Source: Prochlorococcus sp. AH-736-N03 | GTDB lineage: Bacteria; Cyanobacteriota; Cyanobacteriia; PCC-6307; Cyanobiaceae | Direction: 5' to 3' | Length of the DNA: 50,677 nt | Assembly (NCBI GenBank): GCA_028140765.1 | Contig: JAOIOX010000002.1 | Span: forward strand, 1 to 50,677 | Shown: one piece after another, positions 10,095 to 19,395 of the stretch | Layout: each line of letters begins with the position of its first letter | Position numbering within the stretch: position 1 is the stretch's first letter | Notes under the pieces: model-generated | What the model saw: the letters and a program-made list of their open reading frames with translations, nothing else | What the model was told of the DNA's origin: nothing | Database searches by the model: none | Translations under genes and position numbers: made by a program

Positions 10095-10745
10095 CTATTT
10101 TGATATAAAATCAAAATTAAATTCTTCCTCGATGGTTTTTTTAACAATTCTCTTGACTTCTTGAATATTTAAATTTTTGTTGTAATCAATCATATTTGCC
10201 ATAAGACAATTTTCTATTCCGCAAGGAACAATTTTATTAAAGTTTTCTAATTCGCAGTCAATATTGATTGAAAATCCATTTATCGTAATCCATCTTTTAC
10301 ACCCAATTCCAATTGATGCGATTTTCTTATTTTCTATCCAAACACCAGTAAACCCTTTTCTAGAGTGACAATCTATATTAAAAGCTCCAAGGATTTTTAT
10401 AATAATTTCTTCAATTTTTCTTAAGTACCAATTTAAATCTTTATTAAAATTTTTCAAATCTAAAACCAAATACGTTACTAATTGTCCTGGCATATGACAA
10501 GTTACCTCACCACCTCTATCAATCTTAAAAACATCATATTCAGCATCATTTAGAGAAAATAGTAAATTATCGTAATTAGATCCTCTACCCAACGTATAAC
10601 AGAGTTGATGCTCCCCTATCCAAATAAAGTCAGGGTTAGAATTATCTAAAATCAATGCCTCCTGATATTCTTTTTGTAAATTATAAACATCATTAAAAGA
10701 AGAAATATTATCAGGTTGTTTAATTATTGCTGTTCTATTAACCAT
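10095..10745 (-). CDS. lipB: Octanoyl-ACP:protein octanoyltransferase
   Basis: 216 residues. LipB transfers octanoyl from ACP to lipoyl domains such as that of the E2 subunit encoded downstream. Visible motifs are the [18 protein letters not shown] block with the conserved His and Gln, [21 protein letters not shown] with the catalytic Lys, and VPCGIENC with the acyl-accepting Cys. Length is typical. It is divergent from hpf, with about 45 bases between the two starts. Confidence 0.95.
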   Translation of the reverse strand: MVNRTAIIKQPDNISSFNDVYNLQKEYQEALILDNSNPDFIWIGEHQLCYTLGRGSNYDNLLFSLNDAEYDVFKIDRGGEVTCHMPGQLVTYLVLDLKNFNKDLNWYLRKIEEIIIKILGAFNIDCHSRKGFTGVWIENKKIASIGIGCKRWITINGFSINIDCELENFNKIVPCGIENCLMANMIDYNKNLNIQEVKRIVKKTIEEEFNFDFISK

Positions 10746-10789
10746 ATTTAAGTAGATTTAGAAAGTAAGTAAATATTTTTAGATTTGTT

Positions 10790-11374
10790 ATGAAAATTTT
10801 AATCCATGGAAAGAATCTTGAGCTCACTGGAGCATTAAAAGAATATACTGAGGCAAAGATAGAAAAAGCAACTCATCACTATAAGGATATCGTTAAAGAA
10901 GCTGACATACACCTTTCAATTGAAAAGAACCCAAGAGTCTCGTTCCAAACTGCAGAAGTTACTATTTTTGCTAATGGTACCGTAATTAGAGCTGAAGAAA
11001 AAACTGAAAATCTATACTCAAGCATTGATTTAGTTTCAAATAAACTTTGTAGAAAATTACGTAAATACAAGGAAAGAAACAATAAAACAATTCATCATAA
11101 ACATTTTAAAAATAAAGATTCTTTACCAATTAAAAATATGGAATCAAGTTTTTTAGATAAAGCTTTATTTAAAGACGGAACTGAAGCAAGTCTGCCTGAG
11201 CCATCTATCAAAAATAAATACTTTGAAATGACTCCAATTTCATCAGAAGAAGCAAGAAAACAATTAGATCTAATTGATCATGATTTTTATGTTTTTCGAA
11301 ACAAGAAAAATAATGAACTTCAAGTAATATATAAAAGAAATCATGGAGGTTATGGACTGATTCAATCTAAATAA
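10790..11374 (+). CDS. hpf: Long-form ribosome hibernation promoting factor (LrtA type)
   Basis: 194 residues, so the long HPF form. The N-terminal S30AE domain spans about 1-100 (MKILIHGKNLELTGALKEY, then AEVTIFANGTVIRAEEKTENLYSSID in several stretches). A linker and a conserved C-terminal dimerisation domain follow at about 130-190 (FEMTPISSEEARKQLDLIDH, DFYVFRNK). The long form pairs two 70S ribosomes into an inactive 100S particle. Cyanobacterial LrtA is light-repressed at the transcript level, which would fit a light/dark phototroph. Confidence 0.95.
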   Translation: MKILIHGKNLELTGALKEYTEAKIEKATHHYKDIVKEADIHLSIEKNPRVSFQTAEVTIFANGTVIRAEEKTENLYSSIDLVSNKLCRKLRKYKERNNKTIHHKHFKNKDSLPIKNMESSFLDKALFKDGTEASLPEPSIKNKYFEMTPISSEEARKQLDLIDHDFYVFRNKKNNELQVIYKRNHGGYGLIQSK

Positions 11375-11381
11375 ATTTTAA

Positions 11382-12041
11382 ATGCCCAATATTGAATATG
11401 AATTAAACGAGAAAATTCATGCGATTATTATTAACCCTTATCTATCCTGGGAAGATTTCTGTGTGAATTGCGATTTAATAAGAAAATATAACATCAAAAA
11501 TATTTCTACTTCACTAAATTATTTAACTGATCTTAAAAACTGTTTGGGTCATTATAGCGCGGATATAAACGCACTTATTTCTTACCCTTTAGCAGATTTA
11601 CCAGTTTCATTTATTGAAGAATTAGTTTGTTTTGCAAAAGATAAGGGTGCAAAAGGAATTGAATATATCCCAAACTTTATCAATTTATCCAAAAGAAATT
11701 TAGAAACTTTCGCTGCTGAAATTGAGCAAGTTAAATTATCAGGATTACCAGTTTCAATAATCATAAATAAATCAAAACTACAAGAAGAAGTTTTTGTTAA
11801 TGCGATAGAAATATGTTTGGAATTAGGAATAAAAAATTTTCAATTCGGGGACGGGTTTGGGTCTCCTCTTACATCTAGTGATGTTTCCGAAATACTAAAA
11901 ATAACAGGATCTCAAAATCAAATCAAAGTTGTAGGTGGTATAAAAAATCTGACGCAAGTAATTGATTTATTTGATAATGGAATTAGTTGCGTGGGTACTT
12001 CCAATTTTTGTGAAATTTTTGAAGAAGTAAACGTTATTTAA
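11382..12041 (+). CDS. DeoC-fold protein, probably not an active deoxyribose-phosphate aldolase
   Basis: 219 residues with the length and TIM-barrel pattern of DeoC (ISYPLADLP, the GAKGIEYIPNF strand, and KVVGGIKNLTQVIDLFDNG). Where active enzymes have the Schiff-base lysine (DFVKTSTG type) this protein reads NFQFGDGFG, placing Phe155 at the lysine position. The conserved aspartate of the EVDVV strand becomes Glu94. The second lysine (K182) is kept. The fold assignment is fairly safe and the activity doubtful. It is 7 bases after hpf and directly abuts recO, so it is likely co-transcribed. Confidence 0.75.
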   Translation: MPNIEYELNEKIHAIIINPYLSWEDFCVNCDLIRKYNIKNISTSLNYLTDLKNCLGHYSADINALISYPLADLPVSFIEELVCFAKDKGAKGIEYIPNFINLSKRNLETFAAEIEQVKLSGLPVSIIINKSKLQEEVFVNAIEICLELGIKNFQFGDGFGSPLTSSDVSEILKITGSQNQIKVVGGIKNLTQVIDLFDNGISCVGTSNFCEIFEEVNVI

Positions 12042-12827
12042 ATGTCTGGTTCTGGTGAGTGCAGACTAAAAGGTCTCTGTATTAAAGCTTCTCCATTAGG
12101 CGAGAATGATAGATTAATAACTATCCTTACCGATGAGCAAGGGATTGTTAGATTAGCGGCACCTGGTGCCAGGCGTCCTAAAAGTAGTCTTGCCGCAGCT
12201 ACTCCTTTAACATATTTAAGTCTGCAGATTTTTGGGAAAAGAAATCTTAAATCTGTACGTCAAATTAAAATATTAAAAAGCTATTCTGGCCTAGGTAAAA
12301 ATATTGAATGTCTTGCAGCCGCACAAGCAATAACTGAATTAACATTTTTATTAGTAGGTAATAATGACAAGCAACAAGACTATTTATCTAGCGTTCTTGC
12401 GCATCTTGATAGGATTTATTTATATAAGGAGTCTCAAGAAGAAGATATTAAAATGCTCTCGATGAGTATTCAATCTTTAATCCATCTATTAGCCATCGGG
12501 GGTATTAATTTACCAATTCATCATTGTTGTAAAACTGGAGAACCTATTATTCCACCTTTAGGAAATTGGGAATGGAGTTGTTATTATTTGCCAAGTGAAG
12601 GTTTTTCATCCATAGAAGATCCTCAAAGTAACCTAAAAATAAATGCATCAGAAGTTGCTCTATTGCAGAGACTTCTTTTCCCAGAATTACCAATAAAATC
12701 TAATGGAGAGTTGTTGGGTCCCAAAAAAGTCTGGCTTAAAATATTATTCATTATTGAGACATGGATCTCTACTCAATTAGAGAAAGATCTATCTTCACTA
12801 AAAATGTTGAGAGAAATATATAGTTAG
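12042..12827 (+). CDS. recO: DNA repair protein RecO
   Basis: 261 residues. RecO helps load RecA on SSB-coated DNA in the RecFOR pathway. The N-terminal OB fold (LKGLCIKASPLGENDRLITI, then VRLAAPGARRPKSSLAAATP) and the C-terminal helical part with a degenerate zinc-site region (HHCCKTGEPI) are visible. It starts at an ATG immediately after the TAA of the upstream DeoC-like gene, which implies translational coupling. Confidence 0.95.
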   Translation: MSGSGECRLKGLCIKASPLGENDRLITILTDEQGIVRLAAPGARRPKSSLAAATPLTYLSLQIFGKRNLKSVRQIKILKSYSGLGKNIECLAAAQAITELTFLLVGNNDKQQDYLSSVLAHLDRIYLYKESQEEDIKMLSMSIQSLIHLLAIGGINLPIHHCCKTGEPIIPPLGNWEWSCYYLPSEGFSSIEDPQSNLKINASEVALLQRLLFPELPIKSNGELLGPKKVWLKILFIIETWISTQLEKDLSSLKMLREIYS

Positions 12828-12912
12828 CATTTTCATGAAGCAATAAAAAATTTAAAAAATATGATCATGGCGCCTTTGCCTGTTAACTTTATAAATAGTT
12901 AATTCAATTAAT

Positions 12913-14070
12913 GTGGTTCATATTGCCTGGTTGGGAAAAAAATCCCCTTTTTGTGGAAATGTAACTTACGGTAGCTTAACTACTAAGGAATTAAAGGCCA
13001 GAGGACATAAAATTAGTTTTATTCATTTCGATAATCCCTCTAGTTCAAATTCATCAAAACCATTATTTCTTGCAAATGATCCTGATGTAAGTCTCCCATA
13101 TTTAATTAAATCTCAAGTATATACAATACCCTCTCCAAGGGCAGAAAAAGAGCTAAGGCTATCATTGGAAAGATTAAAACCTGACATAGTACATGCAAGC
13201 CTAACTTTATCTCCTTTAGACTTTAGACTTCCAGAGCTTTGTAATAAAATTAATGTTCCTCTTATAGGAACATTTCATCCACCATTTGATGCAAAAAATA
13301 GAAATCTTACTGCGAGCACACAACAATTAACGTATCAACTTTATGCTCCCTCTTTAGCAAAGTTCGATAGGATAATTATTTTTTCTGAACCTCAAAAAAA
13401 TGTTCTTGAGAAATTAGGAGTACCTAAAGAAAAACAAATAATTATTCCAAACGGAGTTGATGAAAATATTTGGAAACCTTTTTGCGAAAAAAGTAAAAAA
13501 TATAATCAGGTTAAAAACAAACTTGGAAATGAAAGAATCTTTTTATACATGGGAAGGATTGCAAATGAAAAAAATATAGAGGCACTTTTACGTTCTTGGC
13601 GCCAAACAAGAACTCAAAATTGCAAATTAGTTATTGTTGGGGATGGACCAATGAAGCCAACACTTGAAAATAGTTTTTCTAACCTTGGTAATGAGAAATT
13701 AATTTGGTGGGGTGCCGAATTAGATTTAGAAACTAGGATAGCAATAATGCAAATAGCAGAAGTATTTTTCTTGCCAAGCTTAGTAGAAGGTTTATCATTA
13801 TCACTTTTAGAGGCAATGTCGGCTGGTACTGCTTGTGTAGCTACAGATGCAGGAGCGGATGGTGAAGTTTTAGATAACGGAGCAGGAATAGTAATTTCAA
13901 CTGATAATGTGGCTGCACAATTAAAAACTATAATCCCAATTCTTGTAGAACACCCTTCATTTACAAAAGATCTTGGAGAAAAAGCTAGAGAACGTGTACT
14001 TGAGAGATACACAATTACTAAAAATATAAATTCACTTGAAAAAGTTTATATGAACTTAAAAGATAATTGA
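12913..14070 (+). CDS. GT4 glycosyltransferase, DgdA-like (candidate DGDG synthase)
   Basis: 385 residues with two Rossmann halves of the GT-B fold. The N-terminus VHIAWLGKKSPFCGNVTYG resembles the cyanobacterial digalactosyldiacylglycerol synthase DgdA as I recall it. The donor half carries LYMGRIANEKNIEALL, VGDGP and the EX7E motif region PSLVEGLSLSLLEAMSAG. DGDG is a major thylakoid lipid. The start codon is GTG. SqdX-type sulfolipid synthase is the main alternative. It is convergent with proC, with the stops 6 bases apart. Confidence 0.7.
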   Translation: MVHIAWLGKKSPFCGNVTYGSLTTKELKARGHKISFIHFDNPSSSNSSKPLFLANDPDVSLPYLIKSQVYTIPSPRAEKELRLSLERLKPDIVHASLTLSPLDFRLPELCNKINVPLIGTFHPPFDAKNRNLTASTQQLTYQLYAPSLAKFDRIIIFSEPQKNVLEKLGVPKEKQIIIPNGVDENIWKPFCEKSKKYNQVKNKLGNERIFLYMGRIANEKNIEALLRSWRQTRTQNCKLVIVGDGPMKPTLENSFSNLGNEKLIWWGAELDLETRIAIMQIAEVFFLPSLVEGLSLSLLEAMSAGTACVATDAGADGEVLDNGAGIVISTDNVAAQLKTIIPILVEHPSFTKDLGEKARERVLERYTITKNINSLEKVYMNLKDN

Positions 14071-14075
14071 ATAAA

Positions 14076-14888
14076 CTAACGAAACTCTTTACTTCGATTA
14101 CTAGCTGAAACTATTGATTCAATTAATGCTGACCTTACACCCTTTTTTTCTAAAACCCTTAAAGCAGAGATAGTTGTTCCACCTGGAGAGGTTACTAAAT
14201 TTTTAAGCTCAGAAGTAGTAAGTTTATTTTCCTTTATTAAACAAATAGTCCCTAATATCATTTCCATAACAAGTTCCTCTGAATTTTTTTTTGGTAATCC
14301 CCCGCTTAATCCTCCATCACTTAATGCTTCTATAATCAAAGCAATAATTGCAGGACCTGATGAAGTTAAAGCTAAAAATATATCAAGGTAATCTTCGGTA
14401 AATTCATAAATTTTGCTAGTTTTTTCAAATAATTTTTTTGCAAATTGTTTCTGATCTTCTGTAATGTCTTCTCCCCAAGAAATCCCTGTTAAACCTTTTC
14501 CAATAGTTATTGGAATATTTGTAACCACCCTCACACATTTATGATTAGGAAACTTTTGAGTAAGTCTTTTTATTGAAACCCCAGCAAGAATTGAAACTAA
14601 TAAATTGTCCTTATTTTTTATTTGATGGTCCTCACTTATATCATCTAATTGTTGGGGTTTTATCGAAAGAAGTTTATATTGACAATCCCAAATTATTTTT
14701 GACTCTTTAGAGCCTGATTTATAAACGTTTATATTATGTTTATAATTTTTTTTTATGTTTTCTAAACTTTTTTCTGTATTTACAACACAAAAAACATTCT
14801 CTGGCTGAATTAATTTGTTATCTAGTAGAGGGGTAACTATGGCACTTGCAATATTTCCAAAACCAATAATCGCAATTTTATCTGTCAC
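14076..14888 (-). CDS. proC: Pyrroline-5-carboxylate reductase
   Basis: 270 residues. It catalyses the last step of proline synthesis with NAD(P)H. The N-terminal Rossmann fold starts KIAIIGFGNIASAIV, the middle shows RVVTNIPITIGKGLTGI, and the C-terminal dimer domain carries SSGPAIIALIIEALSDGGLSGG and VTSPGGTTISALRVLEKKGVRSA, the ProC signature. It lies 7 bases after sepF at the 3' end of a long minus-strand run. Confidence 0.96.
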   Translation of the reverse strand: MTDKIAIIGFGNIASAIVTPLLDNKLIQPENVFCVVNTEKSLENIKKNYKHNINVYKSGSKESKIIWDCQYKLLSIKPQQLDDISEDHQIKNKDNLLVSILAGVSIKRLTQKFPNHKCVRVVTNIPITIGKGLTGISWGEDITEDQKQFAKKLFEKTSKIYEFTEDYLDIFLALTSSGPAIIALIIEALSDGGLSGGLPKKNSEELVMEMILGTICLIKENKLTTSELKNLVTSPGGTTISALRVLEKKGVRSALIESIVSASNRSKEFR

Positions 14889-14895
14889 AGATTAA

Positions 14896-15471
14896 TCATG
14901 AATAAGCACTTAATTTAGAATTTCCCCATGCTGGTTCAGGAGTAGTATTTTTGCCAAAACTATATTGGGGTGTGTTTTCTGAAGACACGGAAGAAGGAGA
15001 AGCTTCTTCTGGGGAAGAACTAGTTACATTTACACAACTTGGGGCAAAAAGAAAAATACTTTCACCAACTCTCTCTTGATGTCCATCAATTGCATATGTA
15101 CCACCAGCAATAAAATCAACCGCTCTTTGAGCTTGATCAGGATCCATCATAGTTAAATTGAGAATTACAGTTTTTCTCTCTCTTAATGCTTGTATAGCTT
15201 GAGGCATCTCATCAAAACTTCTTGGTTCCATTAAACTTACTTCTGAGGATGAATTTGAGATTCCAGGCATACCAACTACTTTTGATGATCTGTTGTTATT
15301 CATAAAATCGAATGGATTTGAATTTGCAAGGGCATTTGCATTCTTTGGATTTTGTTTGAAATTATTAATATCATTTAATTCATCCTCTGAAGGATAATCC
15401 AACTCATCAAAATCATCATCGAGATACTCATCCCCTGCAACAACTGCCTTTAATCTAGAAATAAGTGACAC
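14896..15471 (-). CDS. sepF: Cell division protein SepF (Cdv2)
   Basis: 191 residues. An N-terminal amphipathic start ([13 protein letters not shown]) for membrane contact is followed by an acidic linker, then the SepF domain at about 80-160 ([44 protein letters not shown]). SepF binds FtsZ and tethers or bundles the division ring. The tail after the domain is Ser/Pro-rich and probably disordered. The spacer of about 150 bases to pipY may carry its own promoter. Confidence 0.95.
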   Translation of the reverse strand: MSLISRLKAVVAGDEYLDDDFDELDYPSEDELNDINNFKQNPKNANALANSNPFDFMNNNRSSKVVGMPGISNSSSEVSLMEPRSFDEMPQAIQALRERKTVILNLTMMDPDQAQRAVDFIAGGTYAIDGHQERVGESIFLFAPSCVNVTSSSPEEASPSSVSSENTPQYSFGKNTTPEPAWGNSKLSAYS

Positions 15472-15622
15472 CTTTTAAATCCTCTTGAAATTGATTACTA
15501 AGGTTTAAGAACCTTGAGTAATTGATTCATTTTTTAAATGAATAAACTACCTATACTTAGATAACGTTAGTTGAACTTTACTGCAAGTTTATAGATAAGA
15601 TTTTTATAAAAAAAATAACTTA

Positions 15623-16258
15623 TTAGGATCTACCTCCAAAAATCAATGATCCTAATCTTAACCAAGTTGATCCAGCGTCAATAGCTTCCTCCCAATCACC
15701 TGACATACCCATGGAACAATCTGGTAGTTGCAGAGAATCAGCGAGAGCACGACATTTTTTGAACAACCCTGAATTTTCTTTAGAGCTAAGTCCTTTAGGA
15801 TTAATAGTCATCAAACCGGTTAATGAAATATTTTTCAAATCTTGAATTTCTCTCCATTTCAAAATTAAAAATTCAGGGTTAAAGCCTCCTTTAGAAGGGT
15901 CATCACTCAACTTAACCTGCAACATAATTAATGGATTTTTCTTCTCTTCACTTGAAATATTAGAAATCTTTTGCAACTTTTCAAATGAATCTACTGAATG
16001 AATATATTTAAAATTTTGAACAATTTTTCTTATTTTATTACTTTGTATTCTTCCAATAAAATGCCAATTAATTTGTTTAAGATCTATTAAGGTTAATTGT
16101 TTTTCAAGCGCCTCTTGAACCTTACTTTCACCAAAATCATTCTGACCTATATTTTGAATAGTCTTGATTTCTTGACTTTTAAATCCTTTACTTACGGCAA
16201 GAATATTTACATTTGATGGTATTTTATTTTTTATTTTTAAATAATTTTCAGGGTTCAC
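15623..16258 (-). CDS. pipY: PLP homeostasis protein YggS/PipY
   Basis: 211 residues. PLP lysine K24 lies in ILAVSKGFKSQEI. The barrel strands HFIGRIQSNKIRKIV and IHSVDSF follow, and the C-terminal signature is MGMSGDWEEAIDAGSTWLRLGSLIFG in several stretches. These proteins bind PLP and keep vitamin B6 and amino-acid pools balanced. It lies 3 bases after pipX, the conserved cyanobacterial pipX-pipY arrangement that supports a functional tie to nitrogen signalling. Confidence 0.95.
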   Translation of the reverse strand: MNPENYLKIKNKIPSNVNILAVSKGFKSQEIKTIQNIGQNDFGESKVQEALEKQLTLIDLKQINWHFIGRIQSNKIRKIVQNFKYIHSVDSFEKLQKISNISSEEKKNPLIMLQVKLSDDPSKGGFNPEFLILKWREIQDLKNISLTGLMTINPKGLSSKENSGLFKKCRALADSLQLPDCSMGMSGDWEEAIDAGSTWLRLGSLIFGGRS

Positions 16259-16261
16259 CTT

Positions 16262-16528
16262 TTATAAGAAAGTTTGCGTAAATAAATTCTCCCATTTAGA
16301 TAGTTCCTCAGATCCTTTTCTTCTAGCTTTTTGAAGGTTTAATTCGGCCTGATTACGAGCATCTAAATAAGGTATAACTTCAAAAAAAACTTCTCTCTGT
16401 CGAACTTCTACCAAAAAAAACATTTTTTGAGCGTATAAAGTCGCATAAATATCTCTCCCATCATTTCCAGGAGAAACTTGGTATAGCATGCCAAATGTTG
16501 GATGGTTTAAATAACGCTCAGAACTCAA
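16262..16528 (-). CDS. pipX: PipX, PII/NtcA-interacting coactivator
   Basis: 88 residues starting MSSERYLNHPTFGMLYQV, with the Tudor-like domain FFLVEVRQREVFFEVIPY and C-terminal helices (ARNQAELNLQKARR). PipX binds NtcA under nitrogen limitation to boost its activity and is sequestered by PII when nitrogen is ample. It is followed after 3 bases by pipY on the same strand. Confidence 0.95.
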   Translation of the reverse strand: MSSERYLNHPTFGMLYQVSPGNDGRDIYATLYAQKMFFLVEVRQREVFFEVIPYLDARNQAELNLQKARRKGSEELSKWENLFTQTFL

Positions 16529-16547
16529 ACCTAAAATATTGTGTTAT

Positions 16548-17462
16548 TTATAATGCACCATACAGTTTTCTAAGAAAAATTGCTATGCAAATAAAACAAA
16601 TCGATAATGTATTAACAATTACATTGAGAGATTTTGAAGGATAAAGAGTTCTAAATCTGTTGGTTTTTATAATAATTTTTTTCTTTGAGAGTAATGATTC
16701 TGCTCCTTGATCAATTCTCAGAAATATATTTTTAAATAATCTTTCTACTAAGATTAATAAAACATTAAAGGATTTCTTTAATCCTAAATTTCGAAAATTT
16801 ATTGATCTAACTGACACTGATTTAATGATATTTTGAAATTCTTCCTGCACTAGAGGAATAAAACGTAATGCAATTAACAACTGAAAAAGCCACTTATTAA
16901 TTGGCAATCCAATCTTTCTTAATGGATACATAAACCAACTTAATCCCCATACAATATCTTCCTGCAATGTGGTTAAAAGCATCAAATTCACACTATGAAT
17001 AACGGTAAATATCAAAGTAGAGGTTTTTATTCCTAGTTCAAAGGCTTTTCTTGATAAGTTAAAGGGACCTAAATTAAAAAACCATATCTTCTGAGAAGGA
17101 ATTTGCAAAATATTCCATTCTTTTTGGCTTTCCAGTACTACGTCCAACTCATTGGGATTTCTTAAGTAGCCATCAAGAGATTGAATATCAGAAGAAGCAA
17201 GTATTGATATACATCCAATTAATAGTGATAAAAATGAGAGAAAAAATAAAGATCGCCACCATACCCTAGATGGCAATAAACTTAAAAAAGTAATTAATAG
17301 TAAAAAACCAACTAAACTCAATCTCCATATTGGACCTGCCCAAATTGGAGTGATTAAAAATATCATTACGATGATTATTTTTAATCGACTGTCTATAATT
17401 CTTAGCCAACTTCTATTACCATGAACGTATTGACCAACAGAAAATTTGGTTAGCAAATTCAT
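16548..17462 (-). CDS. EcfT/CbiQ-family energy-coupling transmembrane protein
   Basis: 304 residues with several hydrophobic helices (IIVMIFLITPIWAGPIWRLSL, SLFFLSFLSLLIGCISIL, the last one near the C-terminus) and the cytoplasmic coupling region SVSVRSINFRNLGLKKSF, which resembles the A-R-G motif zone of EcfT proteins. EcfT links vitamin- or metal-binding S components to ATPases; no such partner is adjacent, so the substrate is unknown. Its start overlaps the der stop as TAATG, which indicates coupling. Confidence 0.8.
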   Translation of the reverse strand: MNLLTKFSVGQYVHGNRSWLRIIDSRLKIIIVMIFLITPIWAGPIWRLSLVGFLLLITFLSLLPSRVWWRSLFFLSFLSLLIGCISILASSDIQSLDGYLRNPNELDVVLESQKEWNILQIPSQKIWFFNLGPFNLSRKAFELGIKTSTLIFTVIHSVNLMLLTTLQEDIVWGLSWFMYPLRKIGLPINKWLFQLLIALRFIPLVQEEFQNIIKSVSVRSINFRNLGLKKSFNVLLILVERLFKNIFLRIDQGAESLLSKKKIIIKTNRFRTLYPSKSLNVIVNTLSICFICIAIFLRKLYGAL

Positions 17463-18835
17463 TAATCTTTTTGAATTAACTCAATATTTTCCCTTTCGAC
17501 TTCTTTATTTAAAGCTCTCTGCTGTTTTCCCCTCCAAAGTAAAATGAGGGGTGTGCCTTCAAAGCCTAAATTTACTCTAATTTGTTTTTCAATATATCTT
17601 CTATAAGTTATTCCGAATAATTTAGGGTCATTTACAAAAAGAGTAAAAGTTGGAGGTTTGTTCTTTACTTGAGTACCGTAATAAAGTCTACCTTGCTTGC
17701 CGCTTCTCTTCGTTGGAGGACTTTTCCAACTGATTGATTCTTTAAGTACTTCATTAACTACTGATGTTGTAACTCTTCTTCTATGTTGATTTACAGCGTT
17801 AAGAGCATGTTCAAAAATATTATCAACTCTTTGACCAGTTAGGGCCGATATAAAAATCATTTTTGACCAATGTAAAAAATAAAGTTTAGATCTAAGTTCT
17901 TTTTCTACTTGATAAATTGTTGAACTATTTTTTTCTACAAGATCCCATTTATTAACAACAATTATGCAAGCTCTGCCTTGTTCTTCAATGCGCCCAGCCA
18001 GCTTCTGATCTTGATCAGTTACTCCGTCAACCGCATCTATAACTAAAACACAAACATCACTTCTATCTATTGATTTAAAAGCCCTATTAATACCAAAGAA
18101 TTCAGTACCATATTTAACATTTTTCTTTCTTCTAATCCCTGCAGTATCAATAATTTTCCAATGATTATCACCTTTTTTAATAAGCGTATCTATTGAATCA
18201 GTTGTCGTCCCACTAATATCACTAACTATTGCTCTCTTTTCTCCACAGATTGAATTTAACAAACTAGATTTACCAACATTTGGCCTACCAATAATTGACA
18301 TCATTATCTTTTCTTCATCATCCTCGATATTATTTTCAGGAAGTTCGCCAATAACGAGATCTAAAAGATCTCCAGTACCTGAACCATGAATAGCCGAAAC
18401 AGGTTTAGGTTCGCCCAATCCTAATTTCCAGAACTCTGAAGCTAAGGATATTCCAAGAGTAGTCGATTCGCATTTATTAACAGCAACAATTGTTTTACAG
18501 CTTGAGTTTCTTAACCATTTTGCTATTGATAAATCACCATCGGTAACGCCTTGATTCCCATCTACTACCAGTAAAGCTAGTGAAGCCTCTTCTAGAGCCA
18601 AGAAAACTTGTGTCCTTATCTCGGGGAGAAATTCACTATCATCATCAAAAACTAAACCTCCAGTATCAACTATCTGGAATTCCTTACCTCCCCATGAAGC
18701 ATTTTGATAAGTTCTATCTCTTGTAACACCTGGTTTATCAAATACTATTGCATCATTACTTTGGCAAAGACGATTTACTAAGGTAGATTTCCCAACATTA
18801 GGTCTTCCGATGATTGCTATTGTAGGAAGAATCAA
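17462..18835 (-). CDS. der: Ribosome biogenesis GTPase Der (EngA)
   Basis: 457 residues with the tandem G domains unique to Der: first P-loop GRPNVGKST at residues 10-18, second GRPNVGKSS near 182, each with its own DTGG/DTAG switch and NKCE/NKWD base-specificity motif. A C-terminal KH-like domain follows ([20 protein letters not shown]). Der is essential for maturation of the 50S subunit. Its stop codon overlaps the start of the EcfT-like gene. Confidence 0.98.
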   Translation of the reverse strand: MILPTIAIIGRPNVGKSTLVNRLCQSNDAIVFDKPGVTRDRTYQNASWGGKEFQIVDTGGLVFDDDSEFLPEIRTQVFLALEEASLALLVVDGNQGVTDGDLSIAKWLRNSSCKTIVAVNKCESTTLGISLASEFWKLGLGEPKPVSAIHGSGTGDLLDLVIGELPENNIEDDEEKIMMSIIGRPNVGKSSLLNSICGEKRAIVSDISGTTTDSIDTLIKKGDNHWKIIDTAGIRRKKNVKYGTEFFGINRAFKSIDRSDVCVLVIDAVDGVTDQDQKLAGRIEEQGRACIIVVNKWDLVEKNSSTIYQVEKELRSKLYFLHWSKMIFISALTGQRVDNIFEHALNAVNQHRRRVTTSVVNEVLKESISWKSPPTKRSGKQGRLYYGTQVKNKPPTFTLFVNDPKLFGITYRRYIEKQIRVNLGFEGTPLILLWRGKQQRALNKEVERENIELIQKD

Positions 18836-18909
18836 TTCTTCTCTCCAAAGAAATTAGTATCCATTACAACTATACCTTTAATAGAATCATTTACCTTTTT
18901 CAAAAAAAT

Positions 18910-19395
18910 TTATTTTATTTCTGGATCGCCAAAATGTCCTTTAACTGGATTAACAGGGGGTGAACTAGGACTTGGCATTAATCCACTTTCTTTTGAAAAA
19001 CAATCATTTTCAATCGCCCAATAAATCAACCAATTTACTGCCGTCGCTCTTCTAGTTCTTCTTGGATAGAGTTCATTAATCTTATAGCCTTTAAAATTAA
19101 GAAAATTTTTCAATCCCTGTTTATACTCTTTTGGAATTGATCGAGTCAAATGTACTGAGGCTGGTCGCTCTGAAATGATTTGTGGAGCTTTTTCAAATTT
19201 CTCTGACCAATAAGAAGGAGTTAATGAGCTGGAAACCCAATTATTTAAAGTTATTTCTCTAGTATAAAAAAGTCTTTCCCAAACTAATTCACAAACAAAT
19301 ACGTCACTAACCTTATCTTCAAGAACAAAAAATAATAGATCCTTACATATTGGCCATGTAAATTGATTTTCAACTAATTTTTCTTTTTTATACAT
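18910..19395 (-). CDS. DUF1823 family protein
   Basis: 161 residues. The cyanobacterial DUF1823 pattern is visible: DLLFFVLEDKVSDVFVCELVWERLFY, W..S, RPASVHLTRSIPKEYKQ and a Trp-rich C-terminal helix TAVNWLIYWA. Function unknown; no membrane segment or signal peptide is seen. Its ATG overlaps the cobI stop (TAATG), so it is probably translated from the same mRNA as cobI. Confidence 0.8.
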   Translation of the reverse strand: MYKKEKLVENQFTWPICKDLLFFVLEDKVSDVFVCELVWERLFYTREITLNNWVSSSLTPSYWSEKFEKAPQIISERPASVHLTRSIPKEYKQGLKNFLNFKGYKINELYPRRTRRATAVNWLIYWAIENDCFSKESGLMPSPSSPPVNPVKGHFGDPEIK

